Shown in pieces: positions 7,634 through 15,237 of a stretch of DNA of 45,858 bases (the first letter of the stretch is position 1; every line of letters starts with the position of its first letter). The translations under genes and the position numbers were made by a program. Origin of the DNA: a virus. The stretch is taken from positions 1 to 45,858 of IMG/VR virus record IMGVR_UViG_3300017744_000019; one strand, 5' to 3'. The notes under the pieces were generated by a model. The model was not told the DNA's origin. It saw nothing but the letters and a program-made list of their open reading frames with translations, and did not search any database.

Positions 7634-8514
7634 TGGCATCCGAACTCGTGACCTGGCGCGGTACCCCAGGCGTCGGTGATTTTATGTGGGCACTTAATTC
7701 GTGTCACAGATATGCAGCCGACCACGATATCGATAAGATTAATCTGGAACTACATTGGGAACATGGACCAAAATATCTTCATCACTTCGAAGATCCAGAA
7801 ACGATCATCGAGCGATGTGACTATATACACAACTTCTATCACCAGAAAGAACGTGTAGAAATACATCACATCTTCAATGCTCAAGGTCGATACAAACACT
7901 GGAAGTTTAATGATGATGTTGTTTTAGAATCAAACGGTGAACGTAGGATTGCAGCGATAAATGCACACGGACACAAGGCTCGTTTTGAGTTTGAGTCGGG
8001 ACATTATACCGATGCTGTTGGAGGGGATGCTCCATGTAATGATTGGATATTCCGACAGGACGCATTTCAAGACTATGACCCAGATCGAATCGTATTCTGG
8101 CGTCCTACATGGAATGCAGAGAAACCTAGGACGTGGAAACGAATCTTTGACAACTCTGACTGGGACCATTTAATCAACCACTTCAGAAGTCTTGGTTTCA
8201 ACATGCACGAGTTATCATATCGTACGCCTGCGTCTGAGGCAATGCATCTAATATCCACATCACGGATGGTGATTTGTTACGACGGTATTTGGCATTATGT
8301 CGCGAAGAACTTTGCCCGACCACTTGCAGTAATCAGTGGTGAAGGCGTGACTAAATACCATACACCGAATGCGTTAAGACTCAATCCAGAAGTATCAAAA
8401 GAAGAAATGGGAGTCTGGTGGTGGATAGAAAATATAGAAGAATTGCTACATCAAACTAAACGAAAATCAGTAGAGTATGAAGAGAGGATGAAGACTTATT
8501 ATGGAAATGACTAG
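7633..8514 (+). CDS. GT-B-like (heptosyltransferase-fold) protein
   Basis: 293 residues. The start GTPGVGDFMWALNSCHRYA resembles the N-terminal GD loop of ADP-heptose-type (GT9) transferases. Near residues 208-235 the order SRMVICYDGIWHYVAKNF then RPLAVISG resembles the donor-binding half (D-G-x-x-H-x-A). It might act on surface glycans or on modified DNA; the substrate is unknown. The first base overlaps the upstream stop, and its last 14 nt overlap the radical SAM gene. Confidence 0.55.
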   Translation: MASELVTWRGTPGVGDFMWALNSCHRYAADHDIDKINLELHWEHGPKYLHHFEDPETIIERCDYIHNFYHQKERVEIHHIFNAQGRYKHWKFNDDVVLESNGERRIAAINAHGHKARFEFESGHYTDAVGGDAPCNDWIFRQDAFQDYDPDRIVFWRPTWNAEKPRTWKRIFDNSDWDHLINHFRSLGFNMHELSYRTPASEAMHLISTSRMVICYDGIWHYVAKNFARPLAVISGEGVTKYHTPNALRLNPEVSKEEMGVWWWIENIEELLHQTKRKSVEYEERMKTYYGND

Positions 8515-9490
8515 AGAAACATTTCAAATTGACCGTGCAGTAATTGAGGTAGCGGGGGGATGTAACTACTCGTGTTCCATGTGTCCACAAGACTTACGAG
8601 AAGGTGGGCGACATAAAGGGTTCCGTCGTATCATGAAACTCGATGAGTTCGAAGGATACGTTGCGGACTGTGCTCAGTACGGATTAAATGTTGTCAACCT
8701 AGACGGTTCTGGTGAGGCGACGATGGCAAAAAACCTACCTGAATATATCAAGGTAGTGAAGAAGTATGGAGCAAAATGTTTCATCTTCTCTAACGGATTC
8801 AAGATGCAGGGCAAATACATGCGCGACTGTGTCGATGCTGGCCTGGACTTCTATCGGTTTTCATTCATTGGTGCAGACGAACAAGACTACACCAAGTGGA
8901 TGTACAATGCTGTGGGTGGACACTACGCACAGATTAGACGTAACATCGAAGAGATGGTTGCGTATGTAAAAGAGTCTGGTTCAGAATGCGTGATATCAAC
9001 CTATCACCTAATAACAGACAACGACAATATCGACCAAGAACTAGACAAGTATAAGACATTGGTTGATGAGTTAGGCGTCAAGACTGAAATATGGAAAATG
9101 CACAACTGGTCCGGTGTTCAAGATATCACCGAATCTGGTGTACGTGAAGGTAAGAAAAAGACTTGTGGACGACCGTTCTCTCCAGACGTAGTGATACGTG
9201 CTGGTGGTCTAGACAAGAAAACGGGTGCAGTGCACCCATGTTGTCAAGTTTTAGGACGGGACGAAGAAGCAGTATTAGGTCACGCCTCAGAGAACAACAT
9301 ACTAGATATATTCTTTGGAGAAGAGTATGAGACTTTACGTGAGCAACACCGTACCGAAGACTACCCAGATTTCTGTAAGAGCTGTGACTTTTTGGTAGAT
9401 GATCCTGAAGTATTAGTATATACAAACCACGAACGTGATCTTATGAAGATGCACGGAACTAATTTTACACTTAACGATTATAGGGACTAA
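8501..9490 (+). CDS. Radical SAM protein with SPASM-like domain
   Basis: 329 residues. The 4Fe-4S/SAM motif CNYSCSMC has Cys21, Cys25 and Cys28. LDGSGEAT (68-75) is the GGE-like SAM site. A C-terminal Cys set (222, 247, 248, 292, 295) looks like a SPASM or twitch auxiliary cluster. Such proteins modify peptides, sugars or nucleosides through the 5'-deoxyadenosyl radical. No precursor-peptide gene is obvious nearby, so a nucleoside or sugar substrate is as plausible as RiPP maturation. It overlaps the GT-B gene; a second ATG at 8507 is possible. Confidence 0.82.
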   Translation: MEMTRETFQIDRAVIEVAGGCNYSCSMCPQDLREGGRHKGFRRIMKLDEFEGYVADCAQYGLNVVNLDGSGEATMAKNLPEYIKVVKKYGAKCFIFSNGFKMQGKYMRDCVDAGLDFYRFSFIGADEQDYTKWMYNAVGGHYAQIRRNIEEMVAYVKESGSECVISTYHLITDNDNIDQELDKYKTLVDELGVKTEIWKMHNWSGVQDITESGVREGKKKTCGRPFSPDVVIRAGGLDKKTGAVHPCCQVLGRDEEAVLGHASENNILDIFFGEEYETLREQHRTEDYPDFCKSCDFLVDDPEVLVYTNHERDLMKMHGTNFTLNDYRD

Positions 9491-9492
9491 CT

Positions 9493-9696
9493 ATGTTCAA
9501 TTTCTCAAAACTATCTTTTTATGTAATGATGGCAAAGACTTGGTTGCAAGCGCGATTAGGCGAAAGAACCACGTACGACGGTGTGATTATCGTTGCACTT
9601 TGTGCCAGTTATATTCTATTTGATTCAATCATTACTCTAGGTGCATACGCTGGTGTTCTGTACGGCCTATGGACAATGTGGCAACAACAAAAATAA
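9493..9696 (+). CDS. Small membrane protein
   Basis: 67 residues with one or two hydrophobic segments (about 30-60, VIIVALCASYILFDS and TLGAYAGVLYGLW) and a polar C-terminus. Starts 2 nt after the radical SAM stop. No family recognised. Confidence 0.6.
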   Translation: MFNFSKLSFYVMMAKTWLQARLGERTTYDGVIIVALCASYILFDSIITLGAYAGVLYGLWTMWQQQK

Positions 9697-9706
9697 TTTA
9701 AATAAA

Positions 9707-9726
9707 CCGACTCTTTAGAGAGTCGG
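9707..9726 (+). terminator. Hairpin, probable terminator
   Basis: Perfect 8-bp stem CCGACTCT / AGAGTCGG with a TTAG loop just after the membrane-protein gene. The following T-run is short (AATTTAT), so termination may be partial. Confidence 0.6.
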
Positions 9727-9730
9727 AATT

Positions 9731-9738
9731 TATAAATA
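9731..9738 (+). promoter_or_regulatory. T4-type late promoter (TATAAATA)
   Basis: Exact late octamer 4 nt after the hairpin. It gives an mRNA leader of about 90 nt for the gene at 9835. Confidence 0.75.
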
Positions 9739-9834
9739 ATAGGACTTATTCCGTATTTGACTGGCCAGTCCAGCGATTTACTCTTCGCACGTGCGGATAA
9801 GGATAATTCTAAAGAATCCATAAGGAATAATAAA

Positions 9835-10548
9835 ATGCCAAACCCAATTAGTATTGTAACGCTAAACGATCATTATATGGTCGGTAGTGCTGCATCCGGT
9901 CATGACTTTGTTCAAAATATGTACGGTATGTACATTCGTTATGAGCAAGAACTAAAAACCCACGACTCAAACCTTTCAATTTCAAACTCTGCCTATGAGC
10001 ATATCTTCAAGCCACTGATACATACTTCTCTGGGTCACAAACCAGACGGAGATACACTGACTGCTGATCTTATTATAGAAGGTCAAGAGACTGCGGCGGT
10101 TGCAACAAACCAACTTCTAAAAATTACTAGAGACTACAAAGATGTATTAGTATCTCTATGGAAAACTTGGGAACCAGAATCATCATGGGATGAATTCCGT
10201 GACGGTCCTCTAGGTTTCGAATTGATTTCAGCATACGAAGCAGATTCATCTAAGTTCGTATATGATGTAGAAATGTCATACGAAGAGCTAGTTCAATCAC
10301 CTCACACTCAATTGACTGAATTAGTTAACCACCTATTACCACGTCAAGATAATCAAGAACTAGAAAGTTTTGGTGAGCCAAAGAGAGAAATTTCTCTAGG
10401 TTGTATCGATATGGTTGTAGATAATTCTGAAGTCCGTAGTCTACGTGACGGAGTAAGCGAAGGTCTTCTAGATTCTGTTGGCGTACACAAGCAATTCTTG
10501 GCGCCAGAAGAAATCGAAGAAGTAAACGAGTTTATTGCAAGCTTGTAA
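9835..10548 (+). CDS. Late-expressed hypothetical protein
   Basis: 237 residues, no family recognised. It starts MPNPISIVTLNDHYMVGSAASGHDF and has several acidic helices. The ATG follows an AAGGAAT SD at 9822; the longer in-frame extension to 9757 lacks an RBS. It has its own late promoter and its own strong terminator, so it is a monocistronic late unit, which suggests an abundant product, perhaps a virion or accessory protein. Confidence 0.7.
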   Translation: MPNPISIVTLNDHYMVGSAASGHDFVQNMYGMYIRYEQELKTHDSNLSISNSAYEHIFKPLIHTSLGHKPDGDTLTADLIIEGQETAAVATNQLLKITRDYKDVLVSLWKTWEPESSWDEFRDGPLGFELISAYEADSSKFVYDVEMSYEELVQSPHTQLTELVNHLLPRQDNQELESFGEPKREISLGCIDMVVDNSEVRSLRDGVSEGLLDSVGVHKQFLAPEEIEEVNEFIASL

Positions 10549-10573
10549 TACGCACTTAGTTTAATGATATATA

Positions 10574-10608
10574 AAGACGGGACAGGAAACTTTCCCGTCT
10601 TTTTTTTT
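10574..10608 (+). terminator. Rho-independent terminator
   Basis: 9-bp stem AAGACGGGA (10574-10582) / TCCCGTCTT (10593-10601) followed by a T-run of eight or more. Confidence 0.9.
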
Positions 10609-10620
10609 GGAGGATGAGAT

Positions 10621-11091
10621 ATGTTGAGTGGGATATTAGGTTCGCTTCTAGGGTTTGGTAGTTCGGTTGTACCGGCAATCACTGATCACTTTCAGTCCAA
10701 ACGTAATCAAGAATTCGAACTAAAGAAAATGGAAAAGATGGCAGAACTCACTTCGGCGGGTTATGACCATGAAATAAAACGGTTTCAGGAAATGGGTCTT
10801 CATGAAGAACAGAAGGCACTACTGGAACATGATACAACAATAGCACAAGGGACAGGGTTCATATCCGGACTACAAAAGTCTGTGAGGCCCGTGATTACCT
10901 ATTGCTTCTTTTTCCTGTTTGCGATGATAGAGTTTTCTCTATTACAGGATGCACTAAGTAATGGTACACCTCTATCAGAGGCATTAAATACATTGTGGGA
11001 CGATGATACCAAAGCAATCTTTGCAGCCATAATGGCATTCTGGTTTGGTTCTCGTGCAGTAGAAAAGGCAAGAGTAGGAACTAAAGGATGA
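10621..11091 (+). CDS. 3TM-type holin candidate
   Basis: 156 residues: hydrophobic N-terminal segment (3-22), long charged coiled-coil middle (25-75), then two transmembrane segments (about 92-114 and 132-146) including KSVRPVITYCFFFLFAMIE and AIFAAIMAFWFGSRA, the pattern of 3TM phage holins. It would permeabilise the inner membrane so that the lysozyme can reach its substrate. A GGAGGATGAGAT SD precedes the ATG. No spanin is identified nearby with certainty. Confidence 0.7.
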   Translation: MLSGILGSLLGFGSSVVPAITDHFQSKRNQEFELKKMEKMAELTSAGYDHEIKRFQEMGLHEEQKALLEHDTTIAQGTGFISGLQKSVRPVITYCFFFLFAMIEFSLLQDALSNGTPLSEALNTLWDDDTKAIFAAIMAFWFGSRAVEKARVGTKG

Positions 11092-11294
11092 ATTTACGAG
11101 AAAGAATGATTGATGCGACCATCGCACACGTGCAGGGTAAGATTGCTTACCATAAAGCGAATGTTGAGATTTATTTAACCAATCCAGCTGGTATCGGAGA
11201 ACACCCCGATGTCATGGAGTCGCTTGTTTCTGAAATGAAAGAGATTGCGGAATATCAGGACATTCTTGATGTCGCGCAGAATATTCCTAGATAG
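11088..11294 (+). CDS. Small conserved helical phage protein
   Basis: 68 residues, all-helical, with KANVEIYLTNPAGIGEHPD followed by a long acidic helix. Similar small proteins occur beside lysis genes in marine phages (from memory). The ATG overlaps the holin stop. Function unknown. Confidence 0.6.
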   Translation: MNLRERMIDATIAHVQGKIAYHKANVEIYLTNPAGIGEHPDVMESLVSEMKEIAEYQDILDVAQNIPR

Positions 11295-11304
11295 AAGGTG
11301 GGTG

Positions 11305-11655
11305 ATGTATAACTATGAAGCAACAATACGTAGATGGGTGGACGGCGATACCGTCGACGTTGATATTGACCTTGGTTTTGGTCTCATTTACGCTAACCAG
11401 CGCCTGCGCCTTTTTGGTATTGATGCTTACGAGTCACGTACTAGAGACCTTGATGAAAAGAAAAAGGGTCTTGCAGCAACAGATTATGTCAATAAGATGG
11501 CTCCGGTAGGTACCAAGGTAACGGTCATTACCCACAAAGAAGGTAAGTATGGTCGTATCCTCGCAGAAGTATTTATTGAAACTGGTTACAATGAGTGGAA
11601 ATGTATAAATACATTACTAACGGAGGAAGGTCATGCTACGAGATACCCTAGCTAA
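11305..11655 (+). CDS. Staphylococcal-nuclease-like (SNase) protein
   Basis: 116 residues. The conserved SNase order is visible: VDGDTVDVDIDLGFG (Ca-binding Asp), RLRLFGIDAYESRT (Arg plus Glu/Asp catalytic set), VTVITHKEGKYGRILAEVF (second Arg) and LLTEEGHA. It is a Ca-dependent single-domain nuclease that would attack DNA or RNA. The ATG at 11305 follows a GAAGGTGGG SD; the 5' in-frame extension overlaps the preceding gene and is less likely. No signal peptide, so it acts in the cytoplasm. Confidence 0.8.
   Translation: MYNYEATIRRWVDGDTVDVDIDLGFGLIYANQRLRLFGIDAYESRTRDLDEKKKGLAATDYVNKMAPVGTKVTVITHKEGKYGRILAEVFIETGYNEWKCINTLLTEEGHATRYPS
11604..11611 (+). promoter_or_regulatory. T4-type late promoter (TATAAATA)
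   Basis: Exact late octamer inside the 3' end of the SNase-like gene, 22 nt before the lipoprotein ATG (11633), with a GGAGG SD between. Confidence 0.65.
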
Positions 11656-12010
11656 AATCATAATCGGTTTCACGGTACTATTATTAGTATCATGCGAACC
11701 ATCGCCTAATAAGAAAATATCAGGAACAATGGATAACAGCGGAGTTCAATTCCCTGTGACGGTGTATACGTTCCAGACTCAAAGAGAATATGACAAAGCG
11801 GTAAAGGACATCAAGACTCACAACGAACCTTCACTAGGATATTCTCGCTGGTGGAAAAGCAAAGAATCGGGTGAAATGTCTAGATGCGAAATCTATGTCG
11901 TTGTACCTAATAGTATCGATGATGATCATATGGATACTTGGGGTCATGAACTTGCGCATTGTGTATATGGAAGATACCACAGAGAACCAGTTGGCGCAAA
12001 AGTAAAATGA
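11633..12010 (+). CDS. Lipoprotein with HExxH zinc-peptidase motif
   Basis: 125 residues. N-terminal signal with lipobox LLVSC (Cys21), so it is predicted to be lipidated and exported. Near the end HELAHCVYGRYH gives His105, Glu106, His109 and a candidate third ligand His116. A membrane-anchored zincin fits a role in envelope disruption or superinfection effects, but the substrate is unknown. It overlaps the SNase-like gene by 23 nt and uses a late promoter inside it. Confidence 0.7.
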   Translation: MLRDTLAKIIIGFTVLLLVSCEPSPNKKISGTMDNSGVQFPVTVYTFQTQREYDKAVKDIKTHNEPSLGYSRWWKSKESGEMSRCEIYVVVPNSIDDDHMDTWGHELAHCVYGRYHREPVGAKVK

Positions 12011-12648
12011 GAAGAGTTAATGTATTGGGTAACGGCGAGAATGCCGACCTCTTTGAAAGAGGAACGCCAGGCGAACTTGTCGTCTGCAACATGCCACCCA
12101 TGAATTTACCTAAAAATGAAGTCTATGCTTCATGTATGGTTGACTTCAAAATGATGGAGGCACTAGAGAAAGGGGAGGTCTCACTAGACCAATACGACTG
12201 GATTCTAGGTACGCGACCACGTCGATGGATGGAAAAGAGTCCTACCTTCTATCTAAAATACTCTCCGAATATCCGTGGGTTCCATACACACGTTCCCCCA
12301 TATGCACAACTACCTGGCCATAAACTATCGGAAGCAGCATCAAACTATTCTTGTGGTCACATGGCAGTGGACTATGCATGTCGTGTAATGAAAGCAACTG
12401 AAATCCATATGTATGGTTTTGATGCGATGTTCGATATGACCATAGACAGTTTCACAGACAACTTCATAAAGTCTAACAGGTCTGCTCTGAACGTACACCG
12501 CATGGCAAGTAACTGGAGACCTATCTGGTCATTCTTCTTTAGAGAGTTCAGTAATACCAAATTTGTAATACATCACAACCATGCAGGGATTAAGTTCATC
12601 CTGCCTGAAAATGCATCTGTCGAAGTGGGATCGGTAATTGATGATTAA
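12007..12648 (+). CDS. Sialyltransferase/DUF115-like candidate
   Basis: 213 residues starting with RRVNVLGNGENADLF. The middle contains CGHMAVDYACRVMKATEIHMYGFDAM, similar in spirit to the GHxAxxxA...IxLxGxD block of GT42/DUF115 glycan-modifying proteins. I am unsure of the family. The ATG overlaps the lipoprotein stop (ATGA) and no SD is seen, so it probably depends on coupling. Confidence 0.5.
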   Translation: MRRVNVLGNGENADLFERGTPGELVVCNMPPMNLPKNEVYASCMVDFKMMEALEKGEVSLDQYDWILGTRPRRWMEKSPTFYLKYSPNIRGFHTHVPPYAQLPGHKLSEAASNYSCGHMAVDYACRVMKATEIHMYGFDAMFDMTIDSFTDNFIKSNRSALNVHRMASNWRPIWSFFFREFSNTKFVIHHNHAGIKFILPENASVEVGSVIDD

Positions 12649-12787
12649 AGAGTTTCTATTGAATTGCGCACAAACAGTAAAAGAGTTCGTAGCGGACACC
12701 GCAATTGATTTTAAAATCGTATGGGGGTATAGGCCCAACGTGTTAATATGGTGTGCAATCTTCGGATTGATACTTTACTGGATATAA
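12641..12787 (+). CDS. Small membrane protein
   Basis: 48-residue ORF: polar N-terminus of about 25 residues, then a transmembrane segment (PNVLIWCAIFGLILYWI) at the very C-terminus. It overlaps the preceding gene by 8 nt and ends just before a bidirectional terminator. Confidence 0.6.
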   Translation: MIKEFLLNCAQTVKEFVADTAIDFKIVWGYRPNVLIWCAIFGLILYWI

Positions 12788-12790
12788 AAA

Positions 12791-12810
12791 AAGGGACCTT
12801 TCGGTCCCTT
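12791..12810. terminator. Bidirectional terminator between convergent genes
   Basis: 8-bp stem AAGGGACC / GGTCCCTT, loop TTTC, with an A-run on the left and T-rich sequence on the right. It serves both the + gene ending at 12787 and the - gene ending at 12840. Confidence 0.8.
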
Positions 12811-12839
12811 CTTCGTTTTCTTACTGTCGGGTAAGTTCC

Positions 12840-13682
12840 TTAGAATACTTTAACCATGCTGTGCATGATGTCGCATTCTTCCGGGCGGCCTGATGACATT
12901 TGGTTATCCCACGTTGAACGTAGAGCAAACGCAGTGTCGACCATTGTCTTGCTGTCTTTTTCTTCACCATTAAACCATTTAACTGCGGAAGGTGCACCGT
13001 AGTAAATGTCAACCATATCAAATTCTGGGGTGCACATAGGTGCAAATATCTCACGGACTTGATCTTCTTCGAACCCAACTTCTTGATCTTGCATAGGTAC
13101 GCCAAGGAATACGACTGCGTCGAATTTCTCGTGTTCACCTTCTAGAGTCCAAGAGGTTTGTCCGTGCTTGTATTGATGCGAGCATAAAGAAACAAACTGA
13201 CTATTAAAGACATTATACATCTGGTGCATTGCGCCTTTATGCTTATTTTCTGGTGGTCGGGCGACTGTGAATTCACAATCATAGTCAAACATGGACATCA
13301 TAGTCGGAATAGACTGAGCTACAATGTTCAGGTCTGGAAAAGTACTCATCCCATTACGTTCTGGTGGCATCAAATCAATCATGCGACCAGCGAATTCGTC
13401 AAGCATCCAGTTAGACTGGCCAGAGTTAAAATGACCGACAAATAGGATGTTCTTATATCCACGTGACATTAGAGCATTACAGAACATTGGTCCGCGAGAG
13501 ATCATCTCTTCGGATACGTTTAGTTCTGAAGACTTGTGTCGTAGATACTTACCGCTTCCAACAGTTACCCTATTGAAAACAGCGTTTAACGAACGTGCAA
13601 AATCCTCTTTCTCTTCGGCAGTAACGTGAGTTTGTGTACCATCACTCAGTAGGATGGTTTCTAATTTTGGATTAAAAAACAT
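12840..13682 (-). CDS. Hypothetical protein, minus-strand unit
   Basis: 280 residues, no family recognised. Mixed alpha/beta composition with NILFVGHFNSGQSNWMLDEF and a FDAVVFLGVPMQ segment suggesting a Rossmann-like fold; rich in Met and Cys. It follows the 13686-13937 gene by 3 nt with an AAGGGATCC SD and ends at the bidirectional terminator. The minus-strand late promoter upstream puts it in a late unit. Confidence 0.65.
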   Translation of the reverse strand: MFFNPKLETILLSDGTQTHVTAEEKEDFARSLNAVFNRVTVGSGKYLRHKSSELNVSEEMISRGPMFCNALMSRGYKNILFVGHFNSGQSNWMLDEFAGRMIDLMPPERNGMSTFPDLNIVAQSIPTMMSMFDYDCEFTVARPPENKHKGAMHQMYNVFNSQFVSLCSHQYKHGQTSWTLEGEHEKFDAVVFLGVPMQDQEVGFEEDQVREIFAPMCTPEFDMVDIYYGAPSAVKWFNGEEKDSKTMVDTAFALRSTWDNQMSSGRPEECDIMHSMVKVF

Positions 13683-13685
13683 TGG

Positions 13686-13937
13686 TTAGGATCCCTTATA
13701 GATGTTTTGAATGTGTGTTTCGAATTCCTCGATCTTCTCCAAACGATTTGGCCACAGTATGTACTCCTTCTCAGGATTCATCTTGAGGTTAGTCAAGAGT
13801 GGTTGTATCGCATTGTACAAATTATCAAGGCGTGTTAGGTAGTCATCCACAGCATCAGATGCATTCTCTAGCTGTTGAACAGCATCGAGTTCTGATTCGT
13901 CTACTGCGGTGAAACCGAAATCAAATAGTTCTTTCAT
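13686..13937 (-). CDS. Conserved T4-like phage protein (MKELFDFGFTAVDE family)
   Basis: 83 residues. Strong similarity in pattern (KELFDFGFTAVDESEL, then IQPLLTNLKMNPEKEYILW, then EEFETHI) to a small helical protein found throughout T4-like marine phages, function unknown. I start at the ATG at 13937 because the conserved sequence begins there. This ATG is only five bases after the minus-strand late promoter, so the late mRNA would be leaderless. An upstream ATG (13967) would add ten residues but lies upstream of the promoter. Confidence 0.75.
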   Translation of the reverse strand: MKELFDFGFTAVDESELDAVQQLENASDAVDDYLTRLDNLYNAIQPLLTNLKMNPEKEYILWPNRLEKIEEFETHIQNIYKGS

Positions 13938-13942
13938 ACAGT

Positions 13943-13950
13943 TATTTATA
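13943..13950 (-). promoter_or_regulatory. T4-type late promoter (minus strand)
   Basis: TATAAATA read on the minus strand (TATTTATA on +). With the usual T4 spacing, transcription would start about at the ATG of the 13937 gene. Confidence 0.7.
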
Positions 13951-13966
13951 CTCTTTTGACTCTCCA

Positions 13967-13974
13967 TATAAATA
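13967..13974 (+). promoter_or_regulatory. T4-type late promoter (divergent partner)
   Basis: TATAAATA on the + strand, back to back with the minus-strand promoter at 13943-13950. It drives the transglutaminase-like gene, 20 nt ahead of its ATG. Confidence 0.7.
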
Positions 13975-13994
13975 AAAAAAGTATTATTCAATGG

Positions 13995-14441
13995 ATGAAA
14001 AATATGTTAGACTTATTAAACAAGGAAGAGCACGTCGCTCATTTGAACGAGACGTGGAAGTATGTATACGATAGTGAAAGACATGGGTTTGATCGATGGG
14101 TCATCCTAAAGGAACCACCGTACGAGGGAGACTGTGAAGACTACGCCATTACGCTACTATGGTTGATGAGTGGTAAATCAATGATCAACTTCTGGATCAA
14201 TGTCATCACAATGCAAGTACAGTTGCGTAGAGTCATCACCAAGAAAGGCGAAGGTCACGTTGTTCTACGGATAGGAAACCTGTACATTGACAATTGGTCC
14301 AAGGCATTCGTACCGTGGGAAACTATGGAAAGAGCAGGACACAAGAAGTTTCTGTGGATGTATGACCCGCTACTTGTTATCTGGAAGATGTCAAAATCAT
14401 CACTGCTACAGAGAAAACAATTAATTTCTAAAAAAGATTGA
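13995..14441 (+). CDS. Transglutaminase-like cysteine peptidase
   Basis: 148 residues. The pattern GDCEDYAITLLWL (Cys47), GHVVLRIGN (His88) and YIDN (Asp99) gives a Cys-His-Asp triad in the order and spacing of bacterial transglutaminase-like cysteine proteinases. Probably a peptidase or amidase of unknown target. The in-frame TTG at 13956 is upstream of the late promoter and rejected. The stop TGA lies within the -35 box of the next promoter. Confidence 0.7.
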   Translation: MKNMLDLLNKEEHVAHLNETWKYVYDSERHGFDRWVILKEPPYEGDCEDYAITLLWLMSGKSMINFWINVITMQVQLRRVITKKGEGHVVLRIGNLYIDNWSKAFVPWETMERAGHKKFLWMYDPLLVIWKMSKSSLLQRKQLISKKD

Positions 14442-14466
14442 CAGATGCCGTTTTTTCGTATATAAT
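14438..14466 (+). promoter_or_regulatory. sigma70-type promoter
   Basis: TTGACA (14438-14443), 17-nt spacer, TATAAT (14461-14466). Perfect consensus, 28 nt before the ATG at 14494. Confidence 0.85.
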
Positions 14467-14493
14467 ATCTTAACTCAATAGGGGATATACTAT

Positions 14494-15042
14494 ATGAATA
14501 TTTTTAGATTAGATGATGATCCAGTGATATCTGCACAGATGATGTGTGACAAGCATGTAGTCAAGATGGTTACCGAGTACGGTCAGCTACTCTCGACTGC
14601 GCATCGGGTTCTTGACGGGTCTGTCGAACGTCGACCTTCCAAGTCCGGAAAACGTATGGTAGACCATTATATAGTCGATGGCGAAGCACGTGAGAATATG
14701 CTATACAAAGTTGCACACAAAAACCACCCATCTGCTATATGGTGTCGTGAGAACAACAAGAATTACCGATGGTTGTACGATCACTTTGTCGCATGTGCAA
14801 AAGAGTACACTCACCGATACGGGCGCATCCATGCTACCTATGAGAAGTTGTCTGGACTTCTGTGGTTCTCTCCACGTAATATCAATCAGGTAGGACCAGA
14901 GACGGTCATGCCACAATGTATGCCAGACCACTGTAAGGAGACTGTCGTTACCGAAGGGTACCGCAAGTATTACCGTGAAGAGAAAAAGTACTTTGCCAAG
15001 TGGACTAACCGCGAGGTTCCTGAGTGGTTCCTAGAGAGATAA
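14494..15042 (+). CDS. Conserved phage protein (CDKHVVKM family)
   Basis: 182 residues. Start MNIFRLDDDPVISAQMMCDKH, followed by STAHRVL, a HKNHPSAIWCRENNKNYRWL block and MPQCMPDHCKE. This His/Cys/Asn-rich family recurs in T4-like marine phages and some bacteria; I know no proven function. The several conserved His and Cys could bind metal. It has its own strong promoter. Confidence 0.65.
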   Translation: MNIFRLDDDPVISAQMMCDKHVVKMVTEYGQLLSTAHRVLDGSVERRPSKSGKRMVDHYIVDGEARENMLYKVAHKNHPSAIWCRENNKNYRWLYDHFVACAKEYTHRYGRIHATYEKLSGLLWFSPRNINQVGPETVMPQCMPDHCKETVVTEGYRKYYREEKKYFAKWTNREVPEWFLER

Positions 15043-15179
15043 GTGTTTGGGTACTACGTATCTTATTGATACTTTGGTTAGGGTTTGCCCAGAAGGCAGA
15101 TGATGACCTGTTCGGTGTACTTACTAGTATTCGAAGATTTGATGAATGTAAAAGGATTGTACACTTGACAGCACCCTAG
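15024..15179 (+). CDS. Possible small membrane/secreted protein
   Basis: 51-residue ORF with a GTG start, a GAGG 8 nt upstream and a hydrophobic stretch (VLRILLILWLGFA) followed by a polar, Asp-rich mature-like part. It fills the only otherwise empty space between 15042 and the next promoter. Support is limited to signal-like composition and RBS spacing; it could be spurious. Confidence 0.35.
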   Translation: MVPREISVWVLRILLILWLGFAQKADDDLFGVLTSIRRFDECKRIVHLTAP

Positions 15180-15194
15180 AATGTGTCGTATAAT
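15165..15194 (+). promoter_or_regulatory. sigma70-type promoter
   Basis: TTGACA (15165-15170), 18-nt spacer, TATAAT (15189-15194). About 45 nt before the ATG at 15238. Confidence 0.8.
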
Positions 15195-15237
15195 ACACAT
15201 TGTATATTTAATGAAACAACTTGAGAGTTATATTATG

